Shown one piece after another: positions 24,179 to 38,699 of a stretch of 64,000 nucleotides of DNA. Made by a program: the position numbers and the translations under genes. The stretch's first letter is position 1, and each line of letters opens with the position of its first letter. Below the pieces are notes generated by a model. That model made no database searches and had not been told where the DNA came from. It saw only the letters and a program-made list of their open reading frames with translations. This DNA comes from Serinus canaria. Lineage: Eukaryota > Chordata > Aves > Passeriformes > Fringillidae. Location of the stretch: assembly GCF_022539315.1 (NCBI RefSeq), contig NC_066314.1, positions 45,073,180 to 45,137,179 of the forward strand. The letters are read 5' to 3'.

Positions 24179-27100
24179 GTTAAACAAGGAGGAACTCCCC
24201 AGCTCATCTAAGTGAGTGTTACCTGAGCATCATTTTCTTACAGCCCAGTCAGCTGTTCACTTCTGCCTGTCTGTGCTGAAAATGTCACTTGGCTGGCAAG
24301 TATCTGAACATGGCTGGTCCTGGAAAAGGTGACTCAATCCCAGGCTGGTGTCACATCTTTCTTAGGGCTGTAAAGCTTTGATTTAGGGCACAGAAATCCC
24401 ACCAAACCCATGAATGGCGAGGTAGTAAGAAAACAGCTAATGCCAACTTCAGAAACAGCAGAGGTTGTGTCTGATCTTTACAGGATCTTTTCTTCCAGAT
24501 ACCAGGGGAAAGGGACTTGAGACTGTCCAAAGTGACAGCTACACCCTACTGCAGCATGATTAAAGAGATTTCACAGCTCTGAATGAAAAATTCCTTATTT
24601 TTAATATATATATTTGACCCCCTTGCATCCTCTCCCTTATAGAGCAGACATCCCATGCAGTACACTGACAAAAATAAGAAATTGAGATTTGTATCAGACA
24701 TTTTCTGGGTGATATTTACCTTCCTGAAAGGCCTCTAAAATCTTCTGAAAATTCACAGGTGCTCAGAACTGACCATACAGGATGAAAATGTTGAAGTGCT
24801 TTACAATTTTAGAGATCATTGCAGGTTACAGTCTACTAGAATGTTAAACAGCTTTTATATTTATCATTTGGACTCTATAGCTGCCAGATCTTGGTAATAG
24901 CAGTCCTCTTTATTGTGATGGATCTTGTGGAAGGAAAGCCCATAACAGAGAACAAAATGCTTCTGGTTGTTTAATGAATGGTGCTTTTCCTTGTGAGTAA
25001 ATAGCAAAGCAGTTCACAAAGCACAGGCTGTATTACACAAACATGACACCGAGCTACTTGCAGCTGGAAGGGGGAAAACACTGGTAAAGTTTTCCAGAAA
25101 ACAAATCAACCTTGCTGATTGACTCTGATGTTGGATAATTTACTTCACTTTATTCAGTAAATTACTTAAATTTTGTAAATCTCATACTTTTTTCATTTGA
25201 TGATCCTCTTTTATCATTATTAATTTTTTTTCCTGCTATTTCTCCTTCTGTTCCTGCCTATTCGCCAGATTTATTTTTTGCACCTTGCATTCTCTGATCT
25301 TCACTTAAAACTCTTTAAAAAAACTCCTATTTTAATTAAATAAAATGAGTTTTTAGTGATGTTAAAGTACATATAAAGTGAGTAAATTCCAGATAATTTA
25401 ATGAACTATAATCTTAATTACAAATCAGAATTTATAAAGTTCCTAGTGAGACATCAAGGAGTTTGATGAACATGTACAAATGTTTTACCAAGAATTTATT
25501 TATTATATTCATCTCGAGCTATTTTGGAAAAGGAATACAGACATTACAGGCAGATATTCCACCAGGTCAATCAAAGGATGCAATTTCAGTACTGACAAAA
25601 TAGAAAAGTACTGCTAAAAATGATCAGAGCATCTATATTAAAGTTGGAGAAAGATCAGCAGCAAAGAGACTTTACAGTTTTCCTGGGAATAAGCACTGAC
25701 ATAAAGAGGACTGATCCTGTGTGTGGCTGCAGGACAGAAGATTAAGGTGGTGACAAATTACCAGCTGTAAAGGGCAAATTTCATACATGTAACATATTGC
25801 TGCAAACTCTGTGTTAGTCTGAAATGAGTTTTTATTACATCTTCCAAACTATTAGAAGGCTTAACCTCTTGAGAAATTTTCATTAGTTGTACAAAAAAAA
25901 AAACAAAAAAACAAAAAGCCATCAGCCAGCTCCCTTTTGCCAGTCAAGGATTCCACTCAAGAAACTCTGTGTAGCTGCTGGCTTTGATCTTTGTCCCATT
26001 ATTTCAGTTTCATGCTTCCTCTCAGAGAGTTTTATAATATCCACTTTATGACAAAAATAATTTGAGAACTCCCCTGATAAATCTAGGGTTTCTGGATGTT
26101 TTTAAAAGCATGATGGAATCCAGCAAAAACTACACTACAACACACCCTTTTAACATCTGAAATAAGCAAGATAAAACACATTTAAAAACAAAGGATTAAA
26201 ATGGGCATCTGGGAAAAAGGAGCAATCATGGTAAATATGAGGAAGAGTTACAGCAAGATCACCTTAGGAACAGTCTCTCAAGATTTGGTGTAAATTTTAA
26301 ATGTGAAAAGATGCTTGGTAACAGTGAGAAAGTCTGGCAGCCAAGATGTTTCTACATCCAAGATACAGTCATTTTCTGTCCCAAATTTCATGGCAGAAAC
26401 CCTAACAAACATGAAAGCCCAAGCAGCAGACATTTGAGGTCTATAAATGAAAGGCCCAGATGGAAGCTGGACTTTTAAATTAAGACATATAAGAGAAAAA
26501 TACTGCAAAGTGGAATTGAACATACTTACATTTTTAGGATAAAAATCCTGTGACAGGGAATCTTATGATTTTTTTTTTCCCCCTAAGGAACATCAGCATA
26601 ACAATATGGGCTTTGGTAAGGGCTTTGCTCATCTTTACAAACCTAATTTCCATCTGTAGTACAGGCCACTGACCAAATGAAGTATTTTAGGATTGCCTCA
26701 CTGGATCTCTAGTTTCTCCTAGATTTACCTGTTTCTTCTGGTGCTTTGCTGACTCATCACTGTAATTTGTTTACTTCCCTAACCACAACAAGATATTGCC
26801 TCAATGACTTTAAGTTTCTATTTAACATCAACATTTCAGGTTGTCTTGCCCAAAATTGATTCCAAGAAGTTAGAGCTGGAGAAGATCTTTCTTAGTGTCC
26901 CATTAAATCTCTGCAAATACAAGTATATTTTCTATATTTCCTAGGGTTTTTTTTCCCCAGAAGAGATTAAAAGACCCCAAATAAGAAAGTTTTGGCTATT
27001 TTCACAACAGTCTTGTACACTGCACCTCAATGATACTTTCTGTTACTGATACTGAACTCTCAAGTTTGGTTTTTTTTCCTTTGCTTTTACTAATGGCCTT

Positions 27101-30100
27101 TGGTGGCATTTATGCTTCTGTGAATAAATTTATTCTTATTTCATATTTCAGTCATTTGCACACTATTATGTTACTTCTTGTGCAGGAAAAGTTACACAAA
27201 TATTCCAAAGAGTGCATTTCCTTAATCAAACCAGATCTATTGAATGCTTTGTAATATTTTTATTTAGTCTCTGAAGACCAAGGCTTATTTGCTCTACTGT
27301 GCTTCCTGTTATTTCACTGACAATGTTATTCTCATAAAAATTTTGATATTATTTTTGCAGCTCATTTCTACAGATATGGTTCAAAACAAGACAGCAGCCT
27401 TCCTAGATTTATATAATTTCTAATAAAATTTTCAATTTGGTTTAAATAAAGCATTTCTAAAGCTTACTGAAACCCCTGTTTTATCAGAATGCCCAATAAA
27501 TCCAGTAGGATAAGAAACAAAAACCACACACCACCTACCAAAAGTAGAGCCACTGAGAATTGACAGTGACAAAGTGCCAGAAGAAGATGTGCTAGGAAGT
27601 GATTACAGACAGACACTTCCAATGCAAATTGGTCTGTTAGATCTGGAGAAGGCAGGAAGGAATAGACCATAATCCCCAATAAGCATGCAAAAGGATCACA
27701 AAACTGCTGACAGGGAAAGCAGACATTTCAATGTTCCCTTTGTTGAGGGTTTCCTGAACAAAGAAGGCTGTGGAACCTTTCATGGCTTTTCCACTCAAAG
27801 CCCCATATTCATTTATGTGTGCCCTTTGCACTCCTATTGCTGTTCCCTCTTCCCTGTTTTCCTTCCCCTGCCCTGTGAGCCCAGAGATTCTGTTTGCCCG
27901 TGGTGAACTCTGGCTGCACAAGGGCAAAACAGAAAATGTGTGTCCTTGACAAATTGACTGTTTTCAGTGCTCTGGAAAAAATAATGGGAGGGAAGAGGAT
28001 TGGCACAAATTAGCTGGCTGGATGATAATAGTAATAATGAAGTTGAATAGAGAGTCTAGAAGTGACAGTTCTTTTTGACATGTAGTGGACAGTCGAGGAA
28101 AGACAAAGGAACAAAGTGCAGAGCCAGCAATTTGTTACTCTGTTGTGCCCAATAACTACCCACAGCTGGAATGCTGACAGAACAGGGAGAGTCCTGCTGC
28201 AGCTTCTGGCAGAGGCAGAAGCTGTTTGATAAAACCATAGGAAGGGGCAAATTCTGACAATTCCTGCAGCTTTTTTTGGAGAACTTTTTCTATTCCTGCC
28301 ATTTCCTTGCATCATCAAAGTAAGTCACTTCAGTACTGATGCTTGTCACAGAAAGGAAGGAATATATTCACCTGTCTGTCACATTGAAGAAAACACTTGG
28401 GATTTCCCCCAAACTGAACATGACATAGAAAGACAAAGTGCTGGAAGGAGTTACCAAAAAAGTCATAATCTAGATTTGTAAGGAAATTGTAGGAGAAAAC
28501 ATTCTGGGGTTTTTTAGGACAAATCTTGACTCAAAACCTAATTCCTTTCTTGAGAGTCTTAATACAATACTGGGCAAAATAAAAGCACAAGGACACATTC
28601 ATTGAGCCTTTGTTCAAGTAATTGGAAAGACTAAATTAAAAAAAAAGGTGCTATTGGAGCAGAACTCCTTGCAATACCACTCTTGCTGTACTGTATGTGT
28701 GGCCACTGTGGGGGGTCAGAAGGATGCAAAATTCACCATTGAGCACAGACTCCTAAGGTTCCTCAAAACTAGCCAAAGAAGGGTGAGCAGGAACAAAATC
28801 CTGCAGTAAAGGCCTGTAATTTCTGACCAGAGAGAAGAGCTGTTCAGATGCAGAAGACATTGAAAAAACTCTTGAGAAGAGTTTTACTACCCATGCATAC
28901 AAACTACTCAGTATTAACTTTAAAATCAGATTACATCTCTTTATGTGGACAGCATCATAATGCAGTGCTTTTTTAAATGCCTAGAAAAAAATGTGATATA
29001 TTTATGAAACTATATACCAGATGAATAAAAGGGGCTTATTTGTCTTTTGGAGAGAAATAATATAGTTCAATGTGAAATGTTGGGGTTTTTTTTATGGTAA
29101 AAGGAGTATACCATTGAATAGAAATGGTGCAGTGACACATAAAATCTTAGGTTCTAATGCAAATTGTCAGTAGTACCTGAAGACTCCAGCCTTTGCAAAC
29201 ATATTTTTCTAGCCCTCTTTCCTTTGAGTCCTCTCATCTGGCACAGATGGCTTCTAGAATTCCCTTCCACTTTAAATTACATGGGATCCTATGAAAGAAA
29301 CAGGGTAGCATGGAAGTAAAAGTAACTAAGACCTGAAGATATTTTGGTGTTAATTATACTTTAAAAATAAACTCTAGCTTCAGTGTTCTTAGCTGATAGT
29401 TAGAAGAATGCCTGTATTTGAATGATGAATTTATACAGGCTGCATTCTGCCCCTAGTTACTCAAGTTCCTTCTCACTGACTCCCTCAGACTCTGGAACTT
29501 GTTCAAGCAGGATATAAATTAGTTCATGGAGTGCCACCAGGCCAATTCATTCTGGGGAATTTATATAATGTCTTTCAATAAGTAAATTATTTGTAGTCAG
29601 ACACTGATAATTTCTTTAGATTTCAGTGACATTACCACTTAATCTGACTGCCCAATAACCAAGAGAGGCAGAAGGTAACTTTGAAAAGCTTTTCAAAACA
29701 AAAAAAATACAGGTTAAAAAAGTAATCTTCTTTTTAATTTCATGGAAACACCTGATTTGATAATTAGCAATCATATTATTCTCAAATTGCTACTCCTTGT
29801 AATACCTGCAATTAGATATGAGCAATTATATAATATATTTGTGTGTATTATAATTTTTGTATGAGCATATGAAGGTTTTCCTATCAGTAAATTATACAAA
29901 ATTTCAAGAAAACCGTAATATGCAATAACAACTACACTAGTTAAATGACAAAGTATTAGCCACATTAAATTGTTATTGCATGATAATTACCAGAAATTAA
30001 TGTAACTCATTTAAGATGTTATTCTTCCCCTAGAAACAACTCTGAGAATGGCTACAGCCCGTTTCCAATCAGCATCAGAATGTATTATTAGGCCTGAGGC

Positions 30101-31050
30101 AGTAAGGCAGGTAAGCCTCAAGGACTCCTGTCCAAAGGGCAGGAGGGTGTTTGGATGTAGGCTGTGTCCAGGTCTGTTACAGAATGAGAACTCCCTGCAT
30201 TCAACACAAAAACCCCAACAAGTCTGAGGAATTTGTCTTTGCCAGTGACCTTTAGCCAAGTCCTGAATATGTCAGAATAAATTATGAAAGGCAAATACCC
30301 CTACCTTAAGAGATAACTTACTCTTTTCTTTTTTCATTTCAATAATGTATAGATTTTGCATAAAATTTACTGTGATAATTCTACCAGGGTATGTAATTGG
30401 AAATACTTTCATGGCAGTAAAGAAACTTGAGGAAAATCCCTTGACTTTTCTGGTTTCTATCCACAGGGAAACAACAGAATGTGATGCTTTCAGCAGAACC
30501 AAGTCCTAGGTTGTGTTCAGGTATTCTCTCTGGCATGTACCAATTAGCACTGTTCTATCTTCTCCCCAAAAGGCTCAGATGGTTTGTTGGGCTTCATTCC
30601 TTTTGAGTCACAACAAAAAGCAGAAGTAACTCCTAAGTTCAAATGCACATACCAACAATGAGCTACTGTCCAGAACAAGATCTGTAACCTTCTGATTGTT
30701 CTCTTTCACTTCCCTTTTTCTTCAGCTGACTGAGTTAAGTACTGAGGTAAACTGTTATTCAGGGCTTAAACTGAGATCTGATTAGAAGTACTCTGTGCAA
30801 ACACACACGTGAAGCATTGTTCTATTTATTTTTCACACATCTTTTGGTTTTTGTGAAATAAAATTGGAGTTGTAGAAATGAAGAACAAATGTAGCCATTG
30901 ACTATAAATACCCTAAAAATCAATCTGAAAATAATTAATGCATCCAGTGGCACAAATAGACCAGTTATGTGAAATTCAAATTTAAAGAATGCTAGAAGTT
31001 ATTTCTGATGCATCCACTAGCCTGCCACAACAATTTTATTTTGTGACTAT

Positions 31051-31088
31051 ATTTTACTATATGTAAAGCATTTTACTATATGTAAAGC
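31051..31088. repeat. Perfect 19-bp tandem duplication
   Basis: ATTTTACTATATGTAAAGC is repeated twice head to tail (31,051-31,069 and 31,070-31,088) without mismatch. The identity suggests a recent slippage event, or an insertion/deletion difference that could vary between individuals. Confidence 0.9.
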
Positions 31089-34000
31089 ATTAGTGTTTGA
31101 TACTTACTCAATAATAAATGAAGTATAATTGGAAACATTGGAAATTGCCAGTAACCAATGCCCTTTAAGAACCAACTACATCCCATAAAGGGAAGCAGTC
31201 AAAGCACCAGGATGCATACTAAATAGAAAACCTATTGAGAAAACCAGATAATTCCCTACAGTGGAAAGCATTATCAGTTCCTCTCCACACTCCATTTAGC
31301 ATTCCCCTATTCTTATGATCTTTCTTCTACAGCTGCCCTTTCAGCAGGGGCCCAGTATCTCTCTCTGGATTTCTGCCTTTGGATGGGACCCCAAAGCAAT
31401 CCAGTGGGAGCCACATGTACTTGGGAACTTGCTCAGCACTTTGCAGAACTGGAGTCACTGAAGAGTTCCCAGGCAAGCACTGGGACAGGGTGAAGCATGG
31501 GTCACCATCCCTGCAGAGCCCCTCTGCACTGTCAACAGTGATACATGGAATTGTGTCAGTCACTGAAGTCAGTCTGGGTTTGATTCTTTGGGTTATGTGG
31601 CAGCTGGATTAAGAATTTATGCCACAGTCTCTCTCTTTACCATTGGAATTGTTTATTCTTGCATAACAGTCAAAGGAAAAGAGAAATACTTTGTGGGAAA
31701 ACAGTGATTTAAAGGGATCAGCCTCCCACTGATGTCCATGGACATGGACTCTGAATGGCCCCTTTTGGACCACACTCTTCTCAACTTAGTTTAATTAATT
31801 TACTGCTTTTAAAAGGATGGGCAGTGAGTTTTAATTCATTATGTTTTAATGACACTTGTTCATGCTTGGATTGGACATTCCAAATCAAAGTCTCTCTAAA
31901 ATAGCTTAAATTGAGCAGCAGCATTAGAAAGTAAAAGATCAATGGCTTCAGACTGGTAACATGTTGGAACAAATGAAAATCTCCAAGCTACTCTTTGTTT
32001 TACCTGGAACTAATGCACATGCCATTAGAAAAACAAAACCAAAAAAGAAATAAGTTGACAGTTGCTCTGTGGCTCACTGATAATTACTTTCCTTGCCTTT
32101 TCATGAAGATTTAGCACCACTATCATGCCCAAGTTTCCCAATTTAGAGATTATTTGGCCTGAAGATGCCAAATCCTTGATCCCTGCAGGTGAGGAGGTGT
32201 CCATATTGCCCAGCAGTAATTCTCCTGGGTAACTACACTGTGTTACACGGGTTCTCAGGAGTTCCCAGGTCAGGAGTCAGTGATCAACATTAAAATATCA
32301 CTTATGGTCTTGTCCACAACAGCAGAAAGGAAAAAATAAAGAATTCTAAATTGGGAACTTGAGAAGCTCTTCTGAGGCATATTTCATTACCATTTATTCT
32401 GAACAATTCTCTGCTCAAGTTTTCCTTGAACTTGAGGGGATTACAGATAAATCATGAGGAGCACACAAATGTTGCTTTAGCTTTCCCAAAAAATGAAAGC
32501 AAAATGAAAAGTTCTGTCACTGGGGGTAGGAGAGGAAGGGAAAAAGATGACTAAGCCCTGCAGTTCTGGCACATTAAGGGGAGGGAAGGACTGTCCTGAA
32601 GCAGGGAAACAATAACCTAAAAAATAAAAAGAAAAGAAAAGTTATTAAGGCACTCAGAAGATTTCTTTTTATATCTGACTTTTAGTTCAGTTCATAATCA
32701 GATTTTTTTTCTATTTATTTCTGATTGTCAAGAACTGTGGTTTTTATATCAGTATTATTTCAGTGGGTTCTTTTCTAATTCCAAAAAGAGTTCTGGGGCA
32801 TGTATTGGGCAGAATGTCACCAAAAAGGACTTCAATAGTTCCAGCTCTTACTCAAGGCCTGGCCATGGCAGCCTTTCAAATGAAATATATACTACCATGC
32901 CTGCTTGCAGAAATTCCAGCAATAATCTAGGCCTTTGGAAACAAACATTCAGCAGGAAAAGAGTTGGTTAGGAAACTACACAGAGCACCCTAACAGCAAC
33001 TAATTTACAAAAAAATTGGATGAAGTGCAAAGAATAAACAGACCTCTTTTCCTCAGGACACTTTTTCTAATTAAAAGTAAACAAACTTCCATTTCATAAA
33101 GGAGACCAGCTTCTTTAACAGCTATTCTTATTATCAGCCTCATTTCATGCTTGCAATAGAAAATTCTGTAGAAAGGAGTTCAGATGTCATCTCCAGAGAG
33201 ACCAATTCCATAATGAGCTGATGGGTTTCAGGAAGATATCCTTGCTTTTCCTTCCTGTTGCCATGTGCTTTGGAACATGCTTATATTGAATTACAAAAAA
33301 TCCCAGTGGTGACACTTATTGTAGAAAATTTTCATATTATTTGGTTAACAACTAGAACAGAGAACTGCACTGTCCACAACTTTCTGCCAATCAGGTAGTG
33401 CAGTGTGAGGAAGGAGGAACTATTTTAAAGTGCTCTAGAGTCAAACATTATTTTTCTACTTAGATCATGACTTGAATTGATGGTATTATGTTAGTGCTTT
33501 GGCTGACAGTCTTTGATAGCCAGATCCTCCAGACTTAAGAGAGGCTTTTGAAGTCGTTGTGAAAGTGCTTTTGATGGCTGCTCCTGGAAGATTGTATTGA
33601 ATTGTGAAGTTTTAACAAAAACTGAGTCTGTTATGCAGTATCGTGGTTTAATCCAGTTGGGATTAACTCTAATCCAGCCAAAACCAGCACATGCACAGAA
33701 ATTAAATATATAGATAGGATTATGGGAAATTTATAGAGGTCTGGGTTTGTTATTTGTCCTGAAAAATTTAAATTAAGTCTTTCAGCAAATGGAGCATTTT
33801 CTATAAAAATGCAGCTCTTCTCTATACATTGAAGATTTTAATTGAAAAAGTGCTAATTTACACTCGGTGTAAAATTATGCCCTACGTTGGTCTATTTCAC
33901 CCTGAGACAGGTTGTTATTACTATTTCAGTCACCTCATCAAGCAGTCCTCTCCACAGCTATCACAAACAGATTGCTCCACATCTGCTTTGCTCAGAGAAC

Positions 34001-37000
34001 TCTGATCCCTTCAACCTATGACCCACCCCATTCATTTATCTGATTCTTACCTATATGTAGACATGTTCAAAACCTGGCAGTTGGTAATTCCAGCACAAGA
34101 CAGGGCCTTTGAAGGTGAGTCAGCTGCATGCAGAAGTCCTGTGCCTCTGAACAGGCATGACACAAGATCCTGATGTTTTGTGCCTTTAAGATGAGGCACA
34201 TGTTAACTCTGCTTCTTTGATGTCCTAGCAAGTCACACTTATTGTAATTAATCCTCTTTCCAGGGGGCAAGTTCCTTGCCAAAGTTCTCAGGGTGAATTA
34301 CCAAAACTCAAAGTCAAAATTACCTTTTTCAGTGCGCAATTCCATACACTCTGTGTGAGAAGCTGGACCAGATTTTTACCTGGCCGTCAGCACAGAATCA
34401 TGACGTGTGTTCAGTATTTTGGGTCTGATTTGAAATACATCAAACATTTCCCTGAGACCATGAAAGCCATCAGAGTGCAGCCAAGAGAACTATCTGCTTT
34501 CACCTGCCTTCAGCCTGTTTTCTGCCCAGTGAGAGTTCCACCATCAGACAGCATATGAGAAAGATAAGTAACAATATTGTAGAAAGTCTCTAATCCAGGC
34601 TGTACAAAGTGCTTTAAAATAACCAAGTCTCCCAGTGCTGCTTGCCGTGTAGGATTTGAAAAATTCTGTGCTACCTCTATATTTAGTAATGACAGGACAA
34701 GCCTTCAATGTCCTTCAGTCCTCCAGCTGCTGAGGTGTTTTTCTAATGCTACAGCACCTTCAGAGTATTACTGAAGCAAGAAAACAGAGCAGTAAAACCA
34801 ATGACATTTTCCCCCCACTACACATTTTAATCTCTTATCTGTAAATCAAATGAGACTTCTCCCATCTTTTCTGATTGGTTTGACCATTTCATCTTTTGTA
34901 ACTGCTTCTGATCCTCATTTATCCACTTGGAAATGTAACACATTCAGGAATAAATATTAATGCCCTTGAACTTACCATGATCATATATTAGAATGAAAGA
35001 AAAAATGTCCAAGAAATGCACTAGGGGAAAATTTACATAAGGTCACAAATTTGGTGCCATACCAAACTTTTAGAGATAATAAGATTTTCTTATACATAAA
35101 ATGAAATTAAAACTGCACCCACTTGAGGCTAAATTATTTTAAGGTTTCTTTTAAAAAACATATAAATGCTATAAGCTATTGTTACATAACAATTAGAAAT
35201 TATTTTTCAGTAAATTTTCCCTTGTAAGTTACACTTAAATTTTAGCCTTATCATGATCACTAATTGGTACAAATATTGCTGCTTCACTTTGCTTTGGAGT
35301 TGGGGTCATAAAAGTTCAGGCAAAGCAATCTAGAGTTTTAGCTGCTGTGTAGGTAGTTCTTCCCCTATTTCATCACCATCTTGTGGAAAGGGAGGTTGTT
35401 CCTGCAGTGTTAAATCAGAGTTAAGAGTCAGGACAACGTTTTATACATCAGGACTTTAACAGCCTTGTGCATCCCTATTAGTCCTCCCTTCTTAATCATT
35501 CCTGCACCTCTTGAAAGCCAGGCCACAAAAGGAGCACTGTGGTATTTCCAGTGACTCAGCTCTTTTTTCACTTCCGACTGGTGCACCTCTTTTGACCTTA
35601 TTAACATTCTGGTCAGAATCCCTTTCCTTCTCGCACAAAAAAAGATAAAGTGAATGGAACCTGAAGGTCCATGAATATGTAACAGCCATTCCTTCTTCAG
35701 GTGTCCTGTCCAGACACTGCTAGTCAGAGTAGATTTGAATCACTGCTTAATGGGTCTGCAAATACTGTCCTGCCAAACTAAGCAGCTGACCCAGAAGCCA
35801 TATCTCATTAATACTATTTTGTACAGAATTAATAGAGATCCTTCAAGAACAGGAAGATGTCAGAGACTTCCTAACGATATGTCCACTCCTGCTGTCATCA
35901 ATTTAGTCCAAGTTCTTGGAGAAGGAAGAATTGATACTACCCTATACCTCTTTTCTATATACTGACTAATTCATCTATATAATGACTGAGAAGAAGTATC
36001 TTTCTACAGTTGCCATAAAAGTAGGAGATAAAACATCATTATAACAGATAGAAATCTAGATTTAGAGATTTCTTATTCATATTTCAAATTAATTTTTGAT
36101 TAACCTGAAATGTGTATTTATATTCACATTTATGAATTGGCAGTCTTAGAAATAAAATCATAAATAAATTCATAAGACTCCTGGTCAGAGCCTGCCTTAC
36201 CAAAAGGATTCTAGGGGCAGTTAAGTTTTTGAAGAAGAGCAGCTGCCACTATAGCTAGCAAATTCCTCTAACTGGAATGTGCCGTAAGACATACAATACC
36301 TGTGAAAAAATTGATACATAAAATAAAAAAGAATCCACCATGTTTTCAAAGTGATCCAGGCTCTATCCTTGCCAATTGAAGTTCCCATGATAGAACTTAG
36401 TCCTTTACTGGTGAGTAAAAATTAACAACACCTTTTATATGTTTTTAAACTCTATCATGTGCAAATGTAAATTGATTGTGTGCAGGGATATAATGTGCTG
36501 CAGCTGCTCAGTGATACTCAGACAGAAATTTGTCTAGACCATTTAAATAGACTAAATATGAAAAAAACACATTGTACTGGCACTCACATGGGATCAAGAT
36601 GCTGGTCAGGGTCTAGTTTAAACCTTTTGGTCTCACGACAACTTCCTGGAATTGATCATTCCACATCTCAAAGAGAACAGCTTTTCAAGGAACATTTAGA
36701 TCCTTTCTTACCATACCCCCTGTATAGTAAGAAAGTGGTTGATAAATTTTCTTGTCCTGTTTATGAACTGCAGCTGGTATCACTGGCAGAACACTGCTGG
36801 AGGAACGAAGAAACTTTGTGTACTTTTTAATCTTGTTCACAGAGAATCAATTAGTAAAACTGTAAGTTATATCTCAATCATGTGTTGTTTAAAAGGAAAG
36901 ATCATTTCTCCAGTGTGATGTATTTTCCCCCAGTTCAAAAGAATCTGATAATGGCAGCTTATCTTTGGCAGTTTTCAGCTGACAAAAAGGTTAAATATAT

Positions 37001-38699
37001 CTCATTGAACTAGATCTCTCTGAGCCAATTCACGCACTCACATTGTTCCCCCCTGACTTGATCCTCTATGCCATTATCCTTGCCTACAAAAAGCAGGAAA
37101 TGTTGTTTAACACCTATTGGTCACTCTCAATTTTTTTTGCCATTTGCTAAACCCTTGGTCTCAGGATGCTGAGGAACTTTTAGGTGCATCTTTCCAGTTT
37201 GTGGGTTTTTTTGGTTAATAGCATACTTTATTTATGGCTGGTGCTATCTTCAAAGAAAGGACAGCCTGTCTTAGAAGGGTTAAAATGAAGTTACTAGTTT
37301 TACTACTTTTCAGTCCTTTGTCTCTGCTTAGAAAGATGTGTGGTAGTCTTTGAAAGGCTTTTAGACTGCATTGCTGGGAAAACACTGGAATAAAAAAAAA
37401 CCCAAAAAACACCAAGAAACATTTTCAAATCTTACTCTTCTTCCTGGAAAATGCTCCTCAGTAAAGGAATCAGAAATGTTTCTTTTTTTTAGCACCAAGT
37501 ACAGCCTAACATGAAGTAAAAAAACTGGTATCAGCAGTTAATCCCTTGCTTTATCTGTAAGAGATGGGAAAGGGAATGAAAAAGAAAAATCATGTTGCTT
37601 TAATAAAACTGAGCCTCCACGTTAGCAGCTGCACAAAAGCTGAAAGGAAGAGTTACATTAGAAGAGAAGAACAAGGAGAAGAACTAGAAGAAATGCCAGA
37701 AAAAGTCAAGAAAAGGAAGACTGCACAGAAAACATTTCATCCAGGAAAAAAATTCTGCATATGAAACAGTAGAGCTGAGCTCACTGAAGGACAGTGATTG
37801 ACAATGCATAAATGTATTGGCCTTTCTAACCCTGTCCTAAAACCTACTGAGGACACAAGACCACTGCAAGTTTTCTACTTATATAGGAGAGACAGACCCT
37901 CCACTCATTAAGAAACAAGAACAAGAACAGCTATGATCCACGGTTGTACAAATATGCATTCATCCTACACATTGCATTTTTGTATACTACTTCAGTTTTC
38001 CAGTCTACTATGCTGTTCTACCTCAAAGCTACAGTTTCATTACTCTGGAAGTGCATTTTACTGAAAAATGCCATTCAACTGCATATCCCCTTTAATGACT
38101 TTTATCAACAAAATCAAAACAGGTACTATAGTGTGCAATCATTTCCTACCCAATATTAACCACTCGAAACCTAAAATCCATTTTACAAATAAAGCACAGT
38201 GTTCTCTTGGTCATGACCCCAAAGCCCAAGAGGACATCTGAAGAACCAGTGTTGCACTCTATTGAGAGCATTCTGACAGACTCTCTAGATCTGGTCCCCA
38301 TCCATCACCTCTGTGTAAACACCTTTCTGATGTGCAGGCACTACAGACATCTACCACATGAAATTAGTATCATTCTGTAACTTGGATATAAGTAACATCT
38401 TCAGCATACAAACAGCAGTAGTTTTTGTGAAACAGGGAAGCATGAGCCAAGGTGGATCTTTCAGAATAATGTATGGAATTATAGCACCACTTATATCTGT
38501 TTCAGGCAAGAGTTTCATTATTCAGTGTTTGGAGAAGGGTGAAATTTCAAAATGTAATGCTACAAGGGAACTTTACAGATATTTATGTTAATGGATCAAT
38601 CATACCTAATCAACTGGTACTTGCAGAGTCTTTTGCCCAGTGGTGAGAGGTCACATATTAGCTCAGAGAATCACAGAGGTTGGAAGGGATGGGTCATTT

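Larger units (their letters stand above)
12181..38663. other. Long non-coding stretch, possibly a large intron
   Basis: About 26.5 kb with no recognised gene, RNA or transposon. Open frames are all short (122 codons at most) and unremarkable. It holds small tandem duplications near 14,980, 24,085 and 31,051, a T18 run at 22,025-22,042, and an A-rich low-complexity tract at about 17,920-18,005. Two plus-strand acceptor/donor pairs lie at 14,414-14,461 and 30,034-30,110. It is compatible with a large intron of a gene starting at the island or with a gene desert. I cannot distinguish these. Confidence 0.5.

Noticed and set aside
31320..31620. Possible exon after 'tctttcttctacag' with long frames on both strands
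   Set aside because: The open frame stops before the nearest donor-like GT, there are almost no CpGs, and the product is unrecognised.
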